A stretch of 64,000 nucleotides of DNA. Origin: Sphingobacteriaceae bacterium. GTDB lineage: Bacteria > Bacteroidota > Bacteroidia > B-17B0 > Aurantibacillaceae. Position 1 is the stretch's first letter, and the number at the start of each line of letters is the position of its first letter. Where the stretch lies: contig JADJXI010000003.1 of the NCBI GenBank assembly GCA_016715905.1, forward strand, positions 186,001-250,000. The letters run 5' to 3'. A program made the translations under genes and the position numbers. Shown here piece by piece: positions 20,225 through 29,160 of this stretch. Under the pieces are notes generated by a model. The model saw only the letters and a list, made by a program, of their open reading frames with translations, made no database searches and had not been told where the DNA came from.

Positions 20225-23200
20225 ATGTTCTTATTCCGCAAATCTTTATTAATTCTGCTTTTTATGATCTTGGGCTTCTTAAGCAAGGCTCAAAAAATGA
20301 CACAATTTGCCAATGATACAGCCAAATTCATAAGAGATATTGAAGTATTTATGCTTGAAAATACCGTAAATAAAGTGCAGGCGGTTGATTTTATGAAAGA
20401 TTTTGCGATACTATGGAAGGAGAATATTATTGCGGGCTATTATAAAGATGTTTGTATAACCACTTCCAATAATATGTTGAAGAAAAAGTTAAAGCCATTC
20501 CCGTTTTTCTATTCATACTACAATACATTAATCTCTGCTATTCAAAGTAATAAATCAGCGGATGATTATGAAAATTGGCAGGATTGTGTAGATAAAATAT
20601 TAAAAGGAAAAGGAACAAACGGGATTAAAGAATTTTTTGAAATGAGTGAAAATATTTTCAGAGGAAATATTTTTTATAAGTCACCTGCCTATACTTATTA
20701 CACTAGCGATCCTAATTTTAAATTTGAGTACGATACTATACCTAAAGTTAAATTTACCAATGTTGTTTTAATCGGTGTTAATCCAAGAGGTGATAGCATT
20801 GCTGTGGAATCCACATCCGGAATATTTTATCCGGCTTCAGGTGTTTTTAAAGGAAAAGGCGGAAAAGTGAGTTGGAAACGATGTGGTTTAGATGATGAAG
20901 TGTACGCTACTTTAAAACGTTATGCTATAGAGTGTAAAACCGGTAATTATGTTTCGGATAGTGCAACATTTATTGGAAAACAGTTTTTTGACAAGCCTCA
21001 GTTAGGGCGATTATCCGATCGAATTATTACAGAATTGAATGAAAGAACTTATCCTCGTTTTGATTCCTATAGTAAACGATTAGTGGTAAGAAATATTTAT
21101 CCCGATGTGGATTACGACGGAGGATTCGGTATGAAAGGGGCTAAATTTGTGGGGTCGGGAAGTGTTGAAAATCCGGCTAAAATTATTTTCAGAAGAAACA
21201 ATAAAAAGTTTTTAGAGATTAGTGCACGTGCCTTTGGAATGAATCAGGATAAAATTGTGGCTAATCCGGGTGTGGTGAAATTTTTTCTAGACAAGGATAG
21301 CATTTATCATCCCGGCCTAGGATTTACTTACCAGGTAGAGTCTAGAGTAGTTACTATATTGAGAGGAGATGATGGCTTACAAAAAACGCCATTTACCGAT
21401 TCCTATCATAAATATGATATTCATATAGAACAAATTGTGTGGAAGATTGACGATGCTTTTTTAAATTTTAATTTTCTCCCAACTAATTTCCAGGGAGAAG
21501 CTTTTTTCGAATCGTCTGATTTTTACACAAAAAGTAAATCAGAAAGTATTAGGGGTATGGAAAAAATTAATCCAATAAATCTGATGATTGATTATTACAA
21601 TACCTACGATAAACCCGAAAGTTTTACGGTTGTTGACTTTGCAAAACACATAAAATTTATGGCGGTTGATTTGAGGCCTATTATTTTTAAGATGGCCATC
21701 ATGGGATTAATTAGTTATAATCCGGAAACGGATGTGATTATGCCTCGAGCCCGTCTTTTTAATTTTGCCGAAAACGCTCGACATAAAAATGATTATGATA
21801 TCATTACACTTCATTCGGTAACACCCGGAAAAGATAATGCAACCATGAGTTTGTTGAATTATGACATAAGGGTTAGAGGGGTAAGAAATGTTTTATTAAG
21901 CGATACGCAAAAAGTTTGGATCTTCCCAAATCAAGGGGAAATGACTTTAAAGAAAAACAGACAAATGGAATTTAACGGAGTAGTTTCCTCCGGAAAATTT
22001 GAGTTCATTGGAAAGGAATTTTTATTTGATTACGAACAATTTAAAATTAATATGAAAACCATTGACTCCATCCGAATTTTTGTACAAACCGAGCCGGATG
22101 CAGATGGGAATTTTACGTATAAAAAGGTACAAACTTTAATTGAAAATGTGAATGGTGAATTACGTATTGATGCGCCAAAAAACAAAAGTGGTTGGGGTAA
22201 GGCCCCAACTTTTCCAAGCTTCAAAAGTTTCAAAGAGAGTTACACGTTTTATGATAAACGCCAAACTTATAAAGGTGTTTATAACCGTGATAAATTTTAT
22301 TTCAAACTCGATCCCTTTAGCATAGATAGTTTGGATAACTTCAGAAATGAAAGATTACGTTTCGATGGCACTTTTTCTTCAGCAGGAATTTTTCCGGATT
22401 TCAGAGAAAAGCTGACCTTGCAAAAAGATTATTCTTTAGGGTTTATACGTCAAACTCCTCCGGGGGGATTTAAAATTTATGGTGGAAAAGGTAATTTTAA
22501 TCAGGAAATACGCTTAAGTAATAAAGGTTTAAGGGGCGGTGGTGATTTGGATTTCAGTTCAAGCCACTCGGTTTTGCCCGACATTGTTTTCTTTCCGGAT
22601 AGTGCAAATGGTATTGCGAATACCTTTGATGTAAAAGAAGGAGATAATCCTGAATTTCCAACTGTGCATGGTGATACCGTAAAAATTCATTACCGTCCTT
22701 ACAAAGAATTATTACAAGCCACGGATATTAAAAAGAAATTTATTGCCTATAAAGAGAGAGTTCGTTTCCATGGGCGATATGATTTATCCATGACGGCTTT
22801 AACCGGAAATGGAAAAGTTGAATTTGATAAAGCCGATTTAAAATCGGGTAATATTTTATTTGTGAAGCGCCGATTCTTTGCCGACACTTCGGCCTTTCAC
22901 CTAAAGGCGTTTAATGAAGAAGGATTTACCTTTAGTACAATAAATGTAAATTCTAAAATTGATTTTGATAAACGAGAGGGGGAATTTATCACTAATGGTG
23001 AGGGTTCTTATGTGAAATTTGATAAAAATCAATACATCGCTTACATGGATAGATTTAAGTGGTACATGGATGCGGAGGATATAGAGTTGGGCGACACGCA
23101 GAAAAAAATTGAGGTGGATGATTCCGATAATGGTTTAGATTTAGAAGGGCCAAAATTTATAAGTATACATCCTAAACAAGATTCCTTGATGTTTATGGCT

Positions 23201-24706
23201 CCCGGCGCTAAGTATAATTTAAGAAAATATATTATTCAATGTAAAAATGTACCCTTTATTAATGTAGCTGATGCCAGGGTTTTTCCCCATAATGGTGACG
23301 TAACTTTATACAAAAATGCGGTTATGGATACCTTGGAAAATTCAACTATTCTTGCTAATACGGTTACCAAATTTCATAACATTAGAAATGCCACAACCAA
23401 TATTTTTGGAAGATTCAGTTACTTGGCCAGTGGAGATTATCAATATGTAGATGAAAATGATAAACCCTATTTAATACATTTTGCTACAATAAAGCCGGAT
23501 ACATCTGGTCAAACCATTTCCGAAGGAGCCATACCTGAGCGCGAGAATTTTAAATTTAATGATTATTTCAGTTTTGCAGGTAAAGTATATCTTGAAGCTC
23601 AATTAGAACATTTAACTTTTGAAGGTGGAACAAAAATTGTACATAAATGTGGACGTATCGGTAAATCGTATTTAAAATTTAAGGGAGAAATAAACCCAAA
23701 AGAAATATTAATTCCAATTCCGGAAAAGGCTGTGGATATGAATGGTGCGGCTGTTGGTACAGGTTTATTTTATAGTCCGGATACCAATATGGTTTTTTCT
23801 ACTTTTTTATCCCTTCAGGGTAGTCGTAGTTCAAAGGAAGTGATAGAGGCGCACGGCTTGCTTACCTATGATAAGGAAAATGAAACCTATGAAATTTCGA
23901 ACAAAGAGAAATTGGAAGAGGGAAGTTTACCGGGTAATTATGTGAGTTTGAATACCAGAAATTGTTTAGTAAGCACAGAAGGAATTTATAAGTTGAGCGA
24001 AGATTTAGGACAAGTGAATGTAAAATGTGTTGGAAATGCCCAGCACAGCAGCACCAATGATAGTATTAATTTCAACCTAATGATGGTAATCGATTTCTTT
24101 TTCGACAATGGTGTAATTAAAAAAATGGCTAAAGATTTGGAGGTCTATCTGGGTCAGTTGTCGCCAACCCCTTTTGAAGGGGATTTGTTTAATCATGGAA
24201 TTATTGAGATTTTAGGTAAAGAAAGAGGTGACCGTGCATTATCCGAATTAAACTTATACGGTAATTTTAAGAAATTTCCGGATGAACTGGATAAAACAAT
24301 TGTTCTTAATCAAGTGTCCATGTCGTATAATAAACAAGCGAAAGCATTTATTTCTGACGGCATGATTGGTGTTGGAAACATAAATAAGACAGAAATTTTC
24401 CGATTAATGAATGGTTATGTAATGATATCAAAAAAGAGAGGAAGAGATATTTTGGATATTTATTTAGAGCCTGATGGAAATACCTGGTATTATTTTACTT
24501 ATTATAATGGTACAATGCTGGCCGTTAGTAGTAATGATCAGTTTAATAATTCTTTAAAGGAATTAAAAGGGAAAAGTAAAAAGATGAATGTGGAAAAAGG
24601 ACCTTCTTATCGTTTTGATTTGGGTAATGTTAAAAAGAAGGATGACTTTCTGCGTAAAATGAAAATGTATAATGTAAGTAAGGAAGAGCCCGAAGAAGAA
24701 GAGTAA
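20225..24706 (+). CDS. Large secreted protein of unknown function (about 1,493 residues)
   Basis: I do not recognise a named family. An in-frame TTG exists at 20159, but the ATG at 20225 begins a clean Sec signal peptide (MFLFRKSLLILLFMILGFLSKAQ), so I place the start there. The mature part begins with a helical region (about 25-170). It continues as many beta-rich segments with recurring ideas such as GxxGKVSWKR, GKGNFNQEIRLSNKGLRGGGDLDFSSS, GNGKVEFDKADLKSG and NGEGSYVKFDKNQYIAYMDRFKW. These resemble a long repetitive beta-sheet protein rather than an enzyme. It has no T9SS sorting domain and ends in an acidic tail (EEPEEEE). It is probably periplasmic or outer-membrane associated. It is the only plus-strand gene between two minus-strand groups. 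Confidence 0.8.
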   Translation: MFLFRKSLLILLFMILGFLSKAQKMTQFANDTAKFIRDIEVFMLENTVNKVQAVDFMKDFAILWKENIIAGYYKDVCITTSNNMLKKKLKPFPFFYSYYNTLISAIQSNKSADDYENWQDCVDKILKGKGTNGIKEFFEMSENIFRGNIFYKSPAYTYYTSDPNFKFEYDTIPKVKFTNVVLIGVNPRGDSIAVESTSGIFYPASGVFKGKGGKVSWKRCGLDDEVYATLKRYAIECKTGNYVSDSATFIGKQFFDKPQLGRLSDRIITELNERTYPRFDSYSKRLVVRNIYPDVDYDGGFGMKGAKFVGSGSVENPAKIIFRRNNKKFLEISARAFGMNQDKIVANPGVVKFFLDKDSIYHPGLGFTYQVESRVVTILRGDDGLQKTPFTDSYHKYDIHIEQIVWKIDDAFLNFNFLPTNFQGEAFFESSDFYTKSKSESIRGMEKINPINLMIDYYNTYDKPESFTVVDFAKHIKFMAVDLRPIIFKMAIMGLISYNPETDVIMPRARLFNFAENARHKNDYDIITLHSVTPGKDNATMSLLNYDIRVRGVRNVLLSDTQKVWIFPNQGEMTLKKNRQMEFNGVVSSGKFEFIGKEFLFDYEQFKINMKTIDSIRIFVQTEPDADGNFTYKKVQTLIENVNGELRIDAPKNKSGWGKAPTFPSFKSFKESYTFYDKRQTYKGVYNRDKFYFKLDPFSIDSLDNFRNERLRFDGTFSSAGIFPDFREKLTLQKDYSLGFIRQTPPGGFKIYGGKGNFNQEIRLSNKGLRGGGDLDFSSSHSVLPDIVFFPDSANGIANTFDVKEGDNPEFPTVHGDTVKIHYRPYKELLQATDIKKKFIAYKERVRFHGRYDLSMTALTGNGKVEFDKADLKSGNILFVKRRFFADTSAFHLKAFNEEGFTFSTINVNSKIDFDKREGEFITNGEGSYVKFDKNQYIAYMDRFKWYMDAEDIELGDTQKKIEVDDSDNGLDLEGPKFISIHPKQDSLMFMAPGAKYNLRKYIIQCKNVPFINVADARVFPHNGDVTLYKNAVMDTLENSTILANTVTKFHNIRNATTNIFGRFSYLASGDYQYVDENDKPYLIHFATIKPDTSGQTISEGAIPERENFKFNDYFSFAGKVYLEAQLEHLTFEGGTKIVHKCGRIGKSYLKFKGEINPKEILIPIPEKAVDMNGAAVGTGLFYSPDTNMVFSTFLSLQGSRSSKEVIEAHGLLTYDKENETYEISNKEKLEEGSLPGNYVSLNTRNCLVSTEGIYKLSEDLGQVNVKCVGNAQHSSTNDSINFNLMMVIDFFFDNGVIKKMAKDLEVYLGQLSPTPFEGDLFNHGIIEILGKERGDRALSELNLYGNFKKFPDELDKTIVLNQVSMSYNKQAKAFISDGMIGVGNINKTEIFRLMNGYVMISKKRGRDILDIYLEPDGNTWYYFTYYNGTMLAVSSNDQFNNSLKELKGKSKKMNVEKGPSYRFDLGNVKKKDDFLRKMKMYNVSKEEPEEEE

Positions 24707-24715
24707 AAAAGTTAC

Positions 24716-24741
24716 AAGGATAAAATATTCCTTTTTATTTT
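24716..24741 (+). terminator. Weak terminator between convergent genes
   Basis: AAGGA / TCCTT stem with an 8-nt AT loop, followed by TTTATTTT. The stem is only 5 bp, but it is well placed just after the stop of the large secreted-protein gene. Confidence 0.4.
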
Positions 24742-24751
24742 CATGCTTTAT

Positions 24752-25468
24752 TTATTTGACCGACTTACTTATATGAGCTAAAAATTCCTTTTTTATCGAT
24801 TCCTGTTCAAATTTTCCTCCGTAAAAAGAAGTTATTGTACTTGAATGCTGATCTTGCACTCCTCTGGAGGAAACACATAAATGATTGGCATCCATCACAA
24901 CGGCAACATCTTTAGTATTTAATATTTTTTGTAACTCATGTGCAATTTGAACGGTTAATCTTTCTTGTACCTGAGGTCGTTTTGCAAAGTACTGAACAAT
25001 ACGATTTAGTTTTGATAACCCTATCACTTTACCGCTTGAGAAATAAGCCAAATGTGCCTTACCAAAAATTGGAACGAAGTGATGCTCGCAATTGCTGTAA
25101 AAAGAAATTTCTTTTTCAATAAGCATCTGATTGTACTTGTATTTATTTTCAAATAAAGTAGATGTAGGCAATGCCTTTGGATTTAATCCGCTAAAAATTT
25201 CCTTCACATACATTTTAGCTACGCGCTCAGGAGTGCCTTTTAAACTGTCATCTGTTAAATCTAAACCAAGCGTTTGCATGATTTTAGTAAAGTGAACTTT
25301 AATTATTTCAATTTTTTCTTCGTCGCTTATTGCAAAAGCGTCAGCTCGCAATGGAGTTTCGATATTGCTTATTAAATGATTGTCTCCTACATCATCAATG
25401 TTAGCATCACTTAAACTGATTTTATTTTTATTAAGCAGGGTACTGAGCAAAATTTCTTTCTGTTTCAT
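24752..25468 (-). CDS. folE: GTP cyclohydrolase I
   Basis: Converts GTP to 7,8-dihydroneopterin triphosphate, the entry point for folate and tetrahydropterin synthesis. Zinc and catalytic residues are in SNCEHHFVPIFGKAHLAY and the later CVSSRGVQDQHSSTITSFYGG. The substrate-binding QERLTVQIAHEL is also present. The ATG at 25468 is preferred over an in-frame GTG at 25489. Either way the 5' end overlaps the 3' end of the upstream PTPS gene, indicating translational coupling between enzymes of consecutive steps. Confidence 0.94.
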   Translation of the reverse strand: MKQKEILLSTLLNKNKISLSDANIDDVGDNHLISNIETPLRADAFAISDEEKIEIIKVHFTKIMQTLGLDLTDDSLKGTPERVAKMYVKEIFSGLNPKALPTSTLFENKYKYNQMLIEKEISFYSNCEHHFVPIFGKAHLAYFSSGKVIGLSKLNRIVQYFAKRPQVQERLTVQIAHELQKILNTKDVAVVMDANHLCVSSRGVQDQHSSTITSFYGGKFEQESIKKEFLAHISKSVK

Positions 25469-25844
25469 ATAAGGTAATTTGAAGTTCACAAGTATTGTTT
25501 ATGAGGGGCCGTAAAATGTCGTAAATAACAAGGGCAATATTTTCAACGGTTGGGTTTAAATTTTTAAATTCTTTACTGTCTAAGTTTAAATTACGATGAT
25601 CAAATCGATCAAGAACATGTATTCGGATTAAATCACTCAGTTTTTTGGTATCGATTACATATCCGGTTTTGGCATCAATTTCTCCGGTTATTTTCACTAT
25701 TAATTCATAATTATGTCCGTGATAATTTTCATAATTGCATTTACCGAAAATTTGTGCGTTTTCTTCCTTACTCAATGCCGGATTGTGTAAACGATGGGCA
25801 GAATTAAAAAATTCTTTCCTGAATATGGCAATTCTTTTGCTCAT
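25431..25844 (-). CDS. 6-pyruvoyl-tetrahydropterin synthase family protein (paralogue 1)
   Basis: 137-residue member of the PTPS/QueD family (COG0720), which acts on dihydroneopterin triphosphate, the product of the overlapping folE. Zinc ligands are the His in FNSAHRL and the HGH pair. The active-site stretch is CNYENYHGH: the Cys is six residues before HGH, as in animal PTPS, and a Glu lies three residues before HGH. That Glu is where I recall the folate-type PTPS-III enzymes carrying theirs. DRFDHRNLNL and the C-terminal Glu in LYETERN are conserved. It could make 6-pyruvoyl-tetrahydropterin, carboxytetrahydropterin for queuosine, or the folate precursor. Sequence alone does not decide. 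Confidence 0.85.
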   Translation of the reverse strand: MSKRIAIFRKEFFNSAHRLHNPALSKEENAQIFGKCNYENYHGHNYELIVKITGEIDAKTGYVIDTKKLSDLIRIHVLDRFDHRNLNLDSKEFKNLNPTVENIALVIYDILRPLINNTCELQITLYETERNFAQYPA

Positions 25845-25980
25845 GTTAATTTTCTAGTATAGCTTGATTTAGGGCTAAATAGTTAAAATCTTCCAAACAG
25901 GTATCAGAAGTGTGCTGATCAACCGTTTTTAGTGCTTAACAAATATAACGAATCTATATTTATGATAAAAGTAAAAATGA

Positions 25981-26388
25981 CTATCCGAAATATTCTACAC
26001 AAATATTGCGAGTTTCATATAGTTTTACGCAATGTAATTTAACATTTGTTGGTAATTGAGGGATTAATTGTTCCCAAATAGCCACAGCAAGATTTTCAAT
26101 ACTTGGCAATATTCCTTGCATAAAATCTACATCAAGATTTAAGTTTTTATGATCTATTCTCTCACAGATTTCATCATTTAATAATTTACTTAAAGCTTTT
26201 GCGTCCATTAAAAATCCGGTGTCTGGATCTATTTCTCCCTTTATGGTTACAATTAATTCATAATTATGTCCGTGCCAATTGTGGTTTGCACATTTCCCAA
26301 AAATTTCCAAATTTTTCTCTTCGCTCCATTTGGAATTATATAATTTATGGGCAGCATTAAAATACTCGTGTCTGGTTAAATAAATCAT
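25981..26388 (-). CDS. 6-pyruvoyl-tetrahydropterin synthase family protein (paralogue 2)
   Basis: Second COG0720 protein, 135 residues, 137 bp upstream of paralogue 1 on the same strand and clearly related along its length (FNAAHKLYN, IFGKC, HGHNYEL, ERIDHKNLNL, LYETRNICVEY). Its active-site stretch is CANHNWHGH, with His where paralogue 1 has Glu. This suggests that the two copies have diverged in reaction. It has its own -7 element, 4 nt before the start, so it can be expressed separately from paralogue 1 and folE. Confidence 0.85.
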   Translation of the reverse strand: MIYLTRHEYFNAAHKLYNSKWSEEKNLEIFGKCANHNWHGHNYELIVTIKGEIDPDTGFLMDAKALSKLLNDEICERIDHKNLNLDVDFMQGILPSIENLAVAIWEQLIPQLPTNVKLHCVKLYETRNICVEYFG

Positions 26389-26392
26389 ATTG

Positions 26393-26400
26393 CAAATTTA
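26393..26400 (-). promoter_or_regulatory. -7 element of PTPS paralogue 2
   Basis: Exact TAAATTTG on the minus strand, ending 4 nt before the ATG. With the usual -7 to start-site spacing the transcript would begin at or beside the start codon. No clear -33 element is visible. Confidence 0.5.
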
Positions 26401-26466
26401 CAATTATTGCTTAATATTTTTAGTAATTTATATGTTGAATTATATTTTTCGCATAATTTGTTTGGG

Positions 26467-26474
26467 TACATTTG
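26467..26474 (+). promoter_or_regulatory. -7 element of mqnB
   Basis: Exact TACATTTG, 5 nt before the chosen mqnB ATG at 26480. It helps decide that start over an upstream in-frame TTG, and predicts a nearly leaderless transcript. Confidence 0.5.
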
Positions 26475-26479
26475 TAAAT

Positions 26480-27142
26480 ATGAAGATACTCTTAGTTTGC
26501 GCAACACCTTTAGAATCGGAATTAATAGTAAGTCATTTTAACATTGGGCTTAATCATAGTTCGAGCCTATTTCATTCAAGCCAAAGCCCAGTAAGCCTTT
26601 TAATTACCGGAGTAGGGATGGTTAACACAGCATTTTCACTCGGCAAATTTTTAAACGATTCTTATTCTTATGTAATAAATTTCGGAATTTGTGGTGCTTT
26701 TCACCGGGAAATTCATATAGGCGAAGTGCTAAATATTAAAACAGATACTATCAGCGAAATGGGAGCAGAGGATAATCTGGAATTTATTCCTTATGATGCA
26801 TTAAACTTAACGGGAACAAACAGGTATTTCAATAATACCGAATTAAAAGTTAAATCTTTGGAGAATGTAAAGAGCGCCTCGGCCGTTACCGTAAATAAGA
26901 TTCATGGCAATAAACAAAGTATTGATAAATTACTCAAGCTTTATTCACCGGATGCTGAAAGTATGGAAGGGGCAGCTTTTTTCAGAGCTATGCAGGACAT
27001 TAATATTCCTTATTTTCAAATCAGAGCTGTTTCTAATTACGTAGAGAAAAGGAATAAATCAAATTGGGATATACCCAAAGCAATTAATAGTGTGACTCAA
27101 AAAATAATTGAACTAACAAACGAACTTTTATCTTTTCATTAA
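26480..27142 (+). CDS. mqnB: Futalosine hydrolase
   Basis: Cleaves futalosine to dehypoxanthinyl futalosine and hypoxanthine in the alternative (futalosine) menaquinone pathway. It belongs to the MTA/SAH nucleosidase fold: ILLVCATPLESELI at the start, GVGMVNTAFSLGKF, and the nucleoside-binding SMEGAAFFRAMQ near the end. I start it at the ATG just after a -7 box. The 30 codons upstream in frame are hydrophobic noise. mqnD begins 1 nt after its stop, which strengthens the assignment over a generic nucleosidase. Confidence 0.88.
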   Translation: MKILLVCATPLESELIVSHFNIGLNHSSSLFHSSQSPVSLLITGVGMVNTAFSLGKFLNDSYSYVINFGICGAFHREIHIGEVLNIKTDTISEMGAEDNLEFIPYDALNLTGTNRYFNNTELKVKSLENVKSASAVTVNKIHGNKQSIDKLLKLYSPDAESMEGAAFFRAMQDINIPYFQIRAVSNYVEKRNKSNWDIPKAINSVTQKIIELTNELLSFH

Positions 27143-27143
27143 T

Positions 27144-27974
27144 TTGAAATTAACCTTAGCATATTCACCTTGTCCCAATGATTGTTTTATTTTTGATGCT
27201 ATTGCCAACAAGCGCATTGATACGGAAGGTTTAGAATTTGAAATTACGCTTGGGGATGTTGAATTTTTGAATAAACAGGCTCTCTTAAATGTATTTGACA
27301 TAACAAAACTCAGTTTTTTTGCATATGGATTTGCCTTAAAGAATTATGTTTTATTGCGATCAGGCAGTGCATTAGGTTTTAATTGCGGACCTTTGTTTAT
27401 TAAAACTAATGGCAAAAACCTTAATGATTTAGAAAATATTAAGATTGCTATTCCGGGCAAATACACCACAGCCCATTTTTTGCTTTCATTGGCTTATCCT
27501 CAAATTAAAAATAAAAAAGAGTATTTGTTTTCAGATATTGAAAATGCAGTTTTGAATGGAGAAGTGGATGCCGGACTTATCATACATGAGAACAGATTTA
27601 CCTATGAAAACAAAGGATTGGTAAAAATCAGAGACCTTGGTGAATTTTGGCAGGAATTGATTGAGGCGCCCATACCATTAGGTGGAATAGTGGCCAGGCG
27701 AAATTTTGAAAAGGAAATGCTTCAAACAATAAACCGTGTTATCAAAAGGAGTATTCAATATGCATTTAAATATCCGGAAATAGCCATGGATTATATTAGG
27801 CTACATGCCCAGGAATTAAATGATGAGGTTATAAAAAGGCACATTAATTTATACGTAAACGAATATTCTGTTGATTTAGGCGCCAATGGAATGGAAGCAA
27901 TAGAATTGTTATTTAGTAAGGCCGAAGAACTTGAATTGATTGAAAAAAGAAATAAATCTTTATTTATTGATTAG
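27144..27974 (+). CDS. mqnD: 1,4-dihydroxy-6-naphthoate synthase
   Basis: Converts cyclic dehypoxanthinyl futalosine to 1,4-dihydroxy-6-naphthoate, a late step of the futalosine menaquinone route. The N-terminus TLAYSPCPNDCFIFDA and the stretches DITKLSFFAYGF, LGFNCGPLFI, DAGLIIHENRFTY and IPLGGIVARRN are characteristic of the MqnA/MqnD periplasmic-binding-like fold, and the SPCPND start is the MqnD form. The start codon is TTG, one base after mqnB. The 3' end overlaps the convergent folA stop by 11 nt. Confidence 0.92.
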   Translation: MKLTLAYSPCPNDCFIFDAIANKRIDTEGLEFEITLGDVEFLNKQALLNVFDITKLSFFAYGFALKNYVLLRSGSALGFNCGPLFIKTNGKNLNDLENIKIAIPGKYTTAHFLLSLAYPQIKNKKEYLFSDIENAVLNGEVDAGLIIHENRFTYENKGLVKIRDLGEFWQELIEAPIPLGGIVARRNFEKEMLQTINRVIKRSIQYAFKYPEIAMDYIRLHAQELNDEVIKRHINLYVNEYSVDLGANGMEAIELLFSKAEELELIEKRNKSLFID

Positions 27975-28482
27975 ACGTTATTTTATTAATTCTCTCCCAT
28001 TTTTGAAAGCAGAATTGAAATTTATTTTTTTCATCAGGTTCATGACATTCTTGCCATATAAGTTTAAAGTCACTTGCGTTGATGGGGTCGTAAAAAACAT
28101 CTGCATCAAAACTTTGATTTATCAATGTTCTGTAAATTTCATCAGTTTGGTGAATACCTAATCTATAAATTTCGGCTCCACCAATTAAAAAAACTTTTTG
28201 CGGTGCTTCCGGTAAATTTTTGCAATAGTTAAGTGCAGCATGAAGCTCCGTATGAATTTCGGCTCCTTCAACTCGGTAAGATGTATTGCGGGTAATGATA
28301 ATATTTTTTCGGTTCGGCAATAATCGGCCAATACTTTCATAGGTTTTTCTGCCCATGATGATTGGAAATCCCAAAGTTGTAGCCTTAAAAAACTTCAAAT
28401 CAGCGGGTAAATGCCAAAGAAGTTTATTGTCTTTTCCCAATTCATTTTGTTTACCGGTTGCAACTATGGCAGAAATAATCAT
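27964..28482 (-). CDS. folA: Dihydrofolate reductase
   Basis: Reduces dihydrofolate to tetrahydrofolate with NADPH. At 172 residues it has the standard set: ISAIVATGKQNELGKDNKLLWHLPADLKFF (substrate and Trp/Asp site), IIMGRKTYESIGRLLPNRKNIIITR (NADPH site), KVFLIGGAEIY and FQKWER at the end. It shares this pterin neighbourhood with folE and the PTPS genes but is transcribed separately, convergent with mqnD. Confidence 0.93.
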   Translation of the reverse strand: MIISAIVATGKQNELGKDNKLLWHLPADLKFFKATTLGFPIIMGRKTYESIGRLLPNRKNIIITRNTSYRVEGAEIHTELHAALNYCKNLPEAPQKVFLIGGAEIYRLGIHQTDEIYRTLINQSFDADVFYDPINASDFKLIWQECHEPDEKNKFQFCFQKWERINKITSNQ

Positions 28483-28557
28483 GATTAACCTTGTTTTTAA
28501 GGCACAAGGTAATTAATCTGTTTTATTTAATATGAATTCTGAATAGATAAAATTATT

Positions 28558-28565
28558 TAAATTTG
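28558..28565 (+). promoter_or_regulatory. -7 element of yqgE
   Basis: Exact TAAATTTG ending 4 nt before the ATG, the same tight spacing seen for PTPS paralogue 2 and the GIY-YIG gene. Confidence 0.5.
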
Positions 28566-28569
28566 AAAC

Positions 28570-29109
28570 ATGCAAGGGAATTTATTAGTAGCGCATCCTT
28601 TATTAAACGATGGATTTTTTAATCGTTCGGTAGTATTAATTACCTCGCACAACGAATCGGGTTCTTTGGGTTTTATCTTAAATTTCATCACTCCATTTAA
28701 ACTACGCGATGTAAGAGCGCATATTGTAAACGGAAATTTCCCCATTTTTGAAGGCGGACCTGTAGCGAAAGATCAACTCTTTTTTTTACATCGATTAGGA
28801 ACCGAAATTCAAGAAAGTATTCATATTCAAGATGACTTATATATTGGAGGTGATTTTAATGAGTTGCTTTTTAAAATAGAACATGCAATGGTTAAACCGG
28901 ATGATGTGCGTTTTTTTGTGGGTTACAGCGGATGGGGAGAAGGACAGTTAGAAGAAGAAATAAAAAACGGTAATTGGATGGTGAATGAGCACAGTATTTC
29001 AGAAGTCCTTCGCAACAACTATAACGACTTATGGAAGCAAAAACTGGAAGAAGATAAAAAATCACTGGGTATTTTTGCAGACATAGGTTTTAATCCATCG
29101 GTCAATTAA
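28570..29109 (+). CDS. YqgE/AlgH family protein
   Basis: 179 residues matching the UPF0301 family: GNLLVAHPLLNDGFFNRSVVLI at the start, GSLGFILN, FEGGPVAKDQLFFLH, VRFFVGYSGWGEGQLEEEIKNGNWMV. No enzymatic function is established for the family, although some relatives are described as transcription regulators (AlgH). Soluble, no signal peptide. It ends in a strong terminator and is monocistronic. Confidence 0.9.
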   Translation: MQGNLLVAHPLLNDGFFNRSVVLITSHNESGSLGFILNFITPFKLRDVRAHIVNGNFPIFEGGPVAKDQLFFLHRLGTEIQESIHIQDDLYIGGDFNELLFKIEHAMVKPDDVRFFVGYSGWGEGQLEEEIKNGNWMVNEHSISEVLRNNYNDLWKQKLEEDKKSLGIFADIGFNPSVN

Positions 29110-29140
29110 AAAACCCGGAAGATTTTTTCCGGGTTTTTTA
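29110..29140 (+). terminator. Rho-independent terminator of yqgE
   Basis: 11-bp stem (AAAACCCGGAA / TTCCGGGTTTT) with a GATTTT loop and a T-rich tail. On the other strand it lies just past the 3' end of the DksA-like gene, so it may act in both directions. Confidence 0.88.
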
Positions 29141-29160
29141 TTTAGCTTATAAATTAATTA

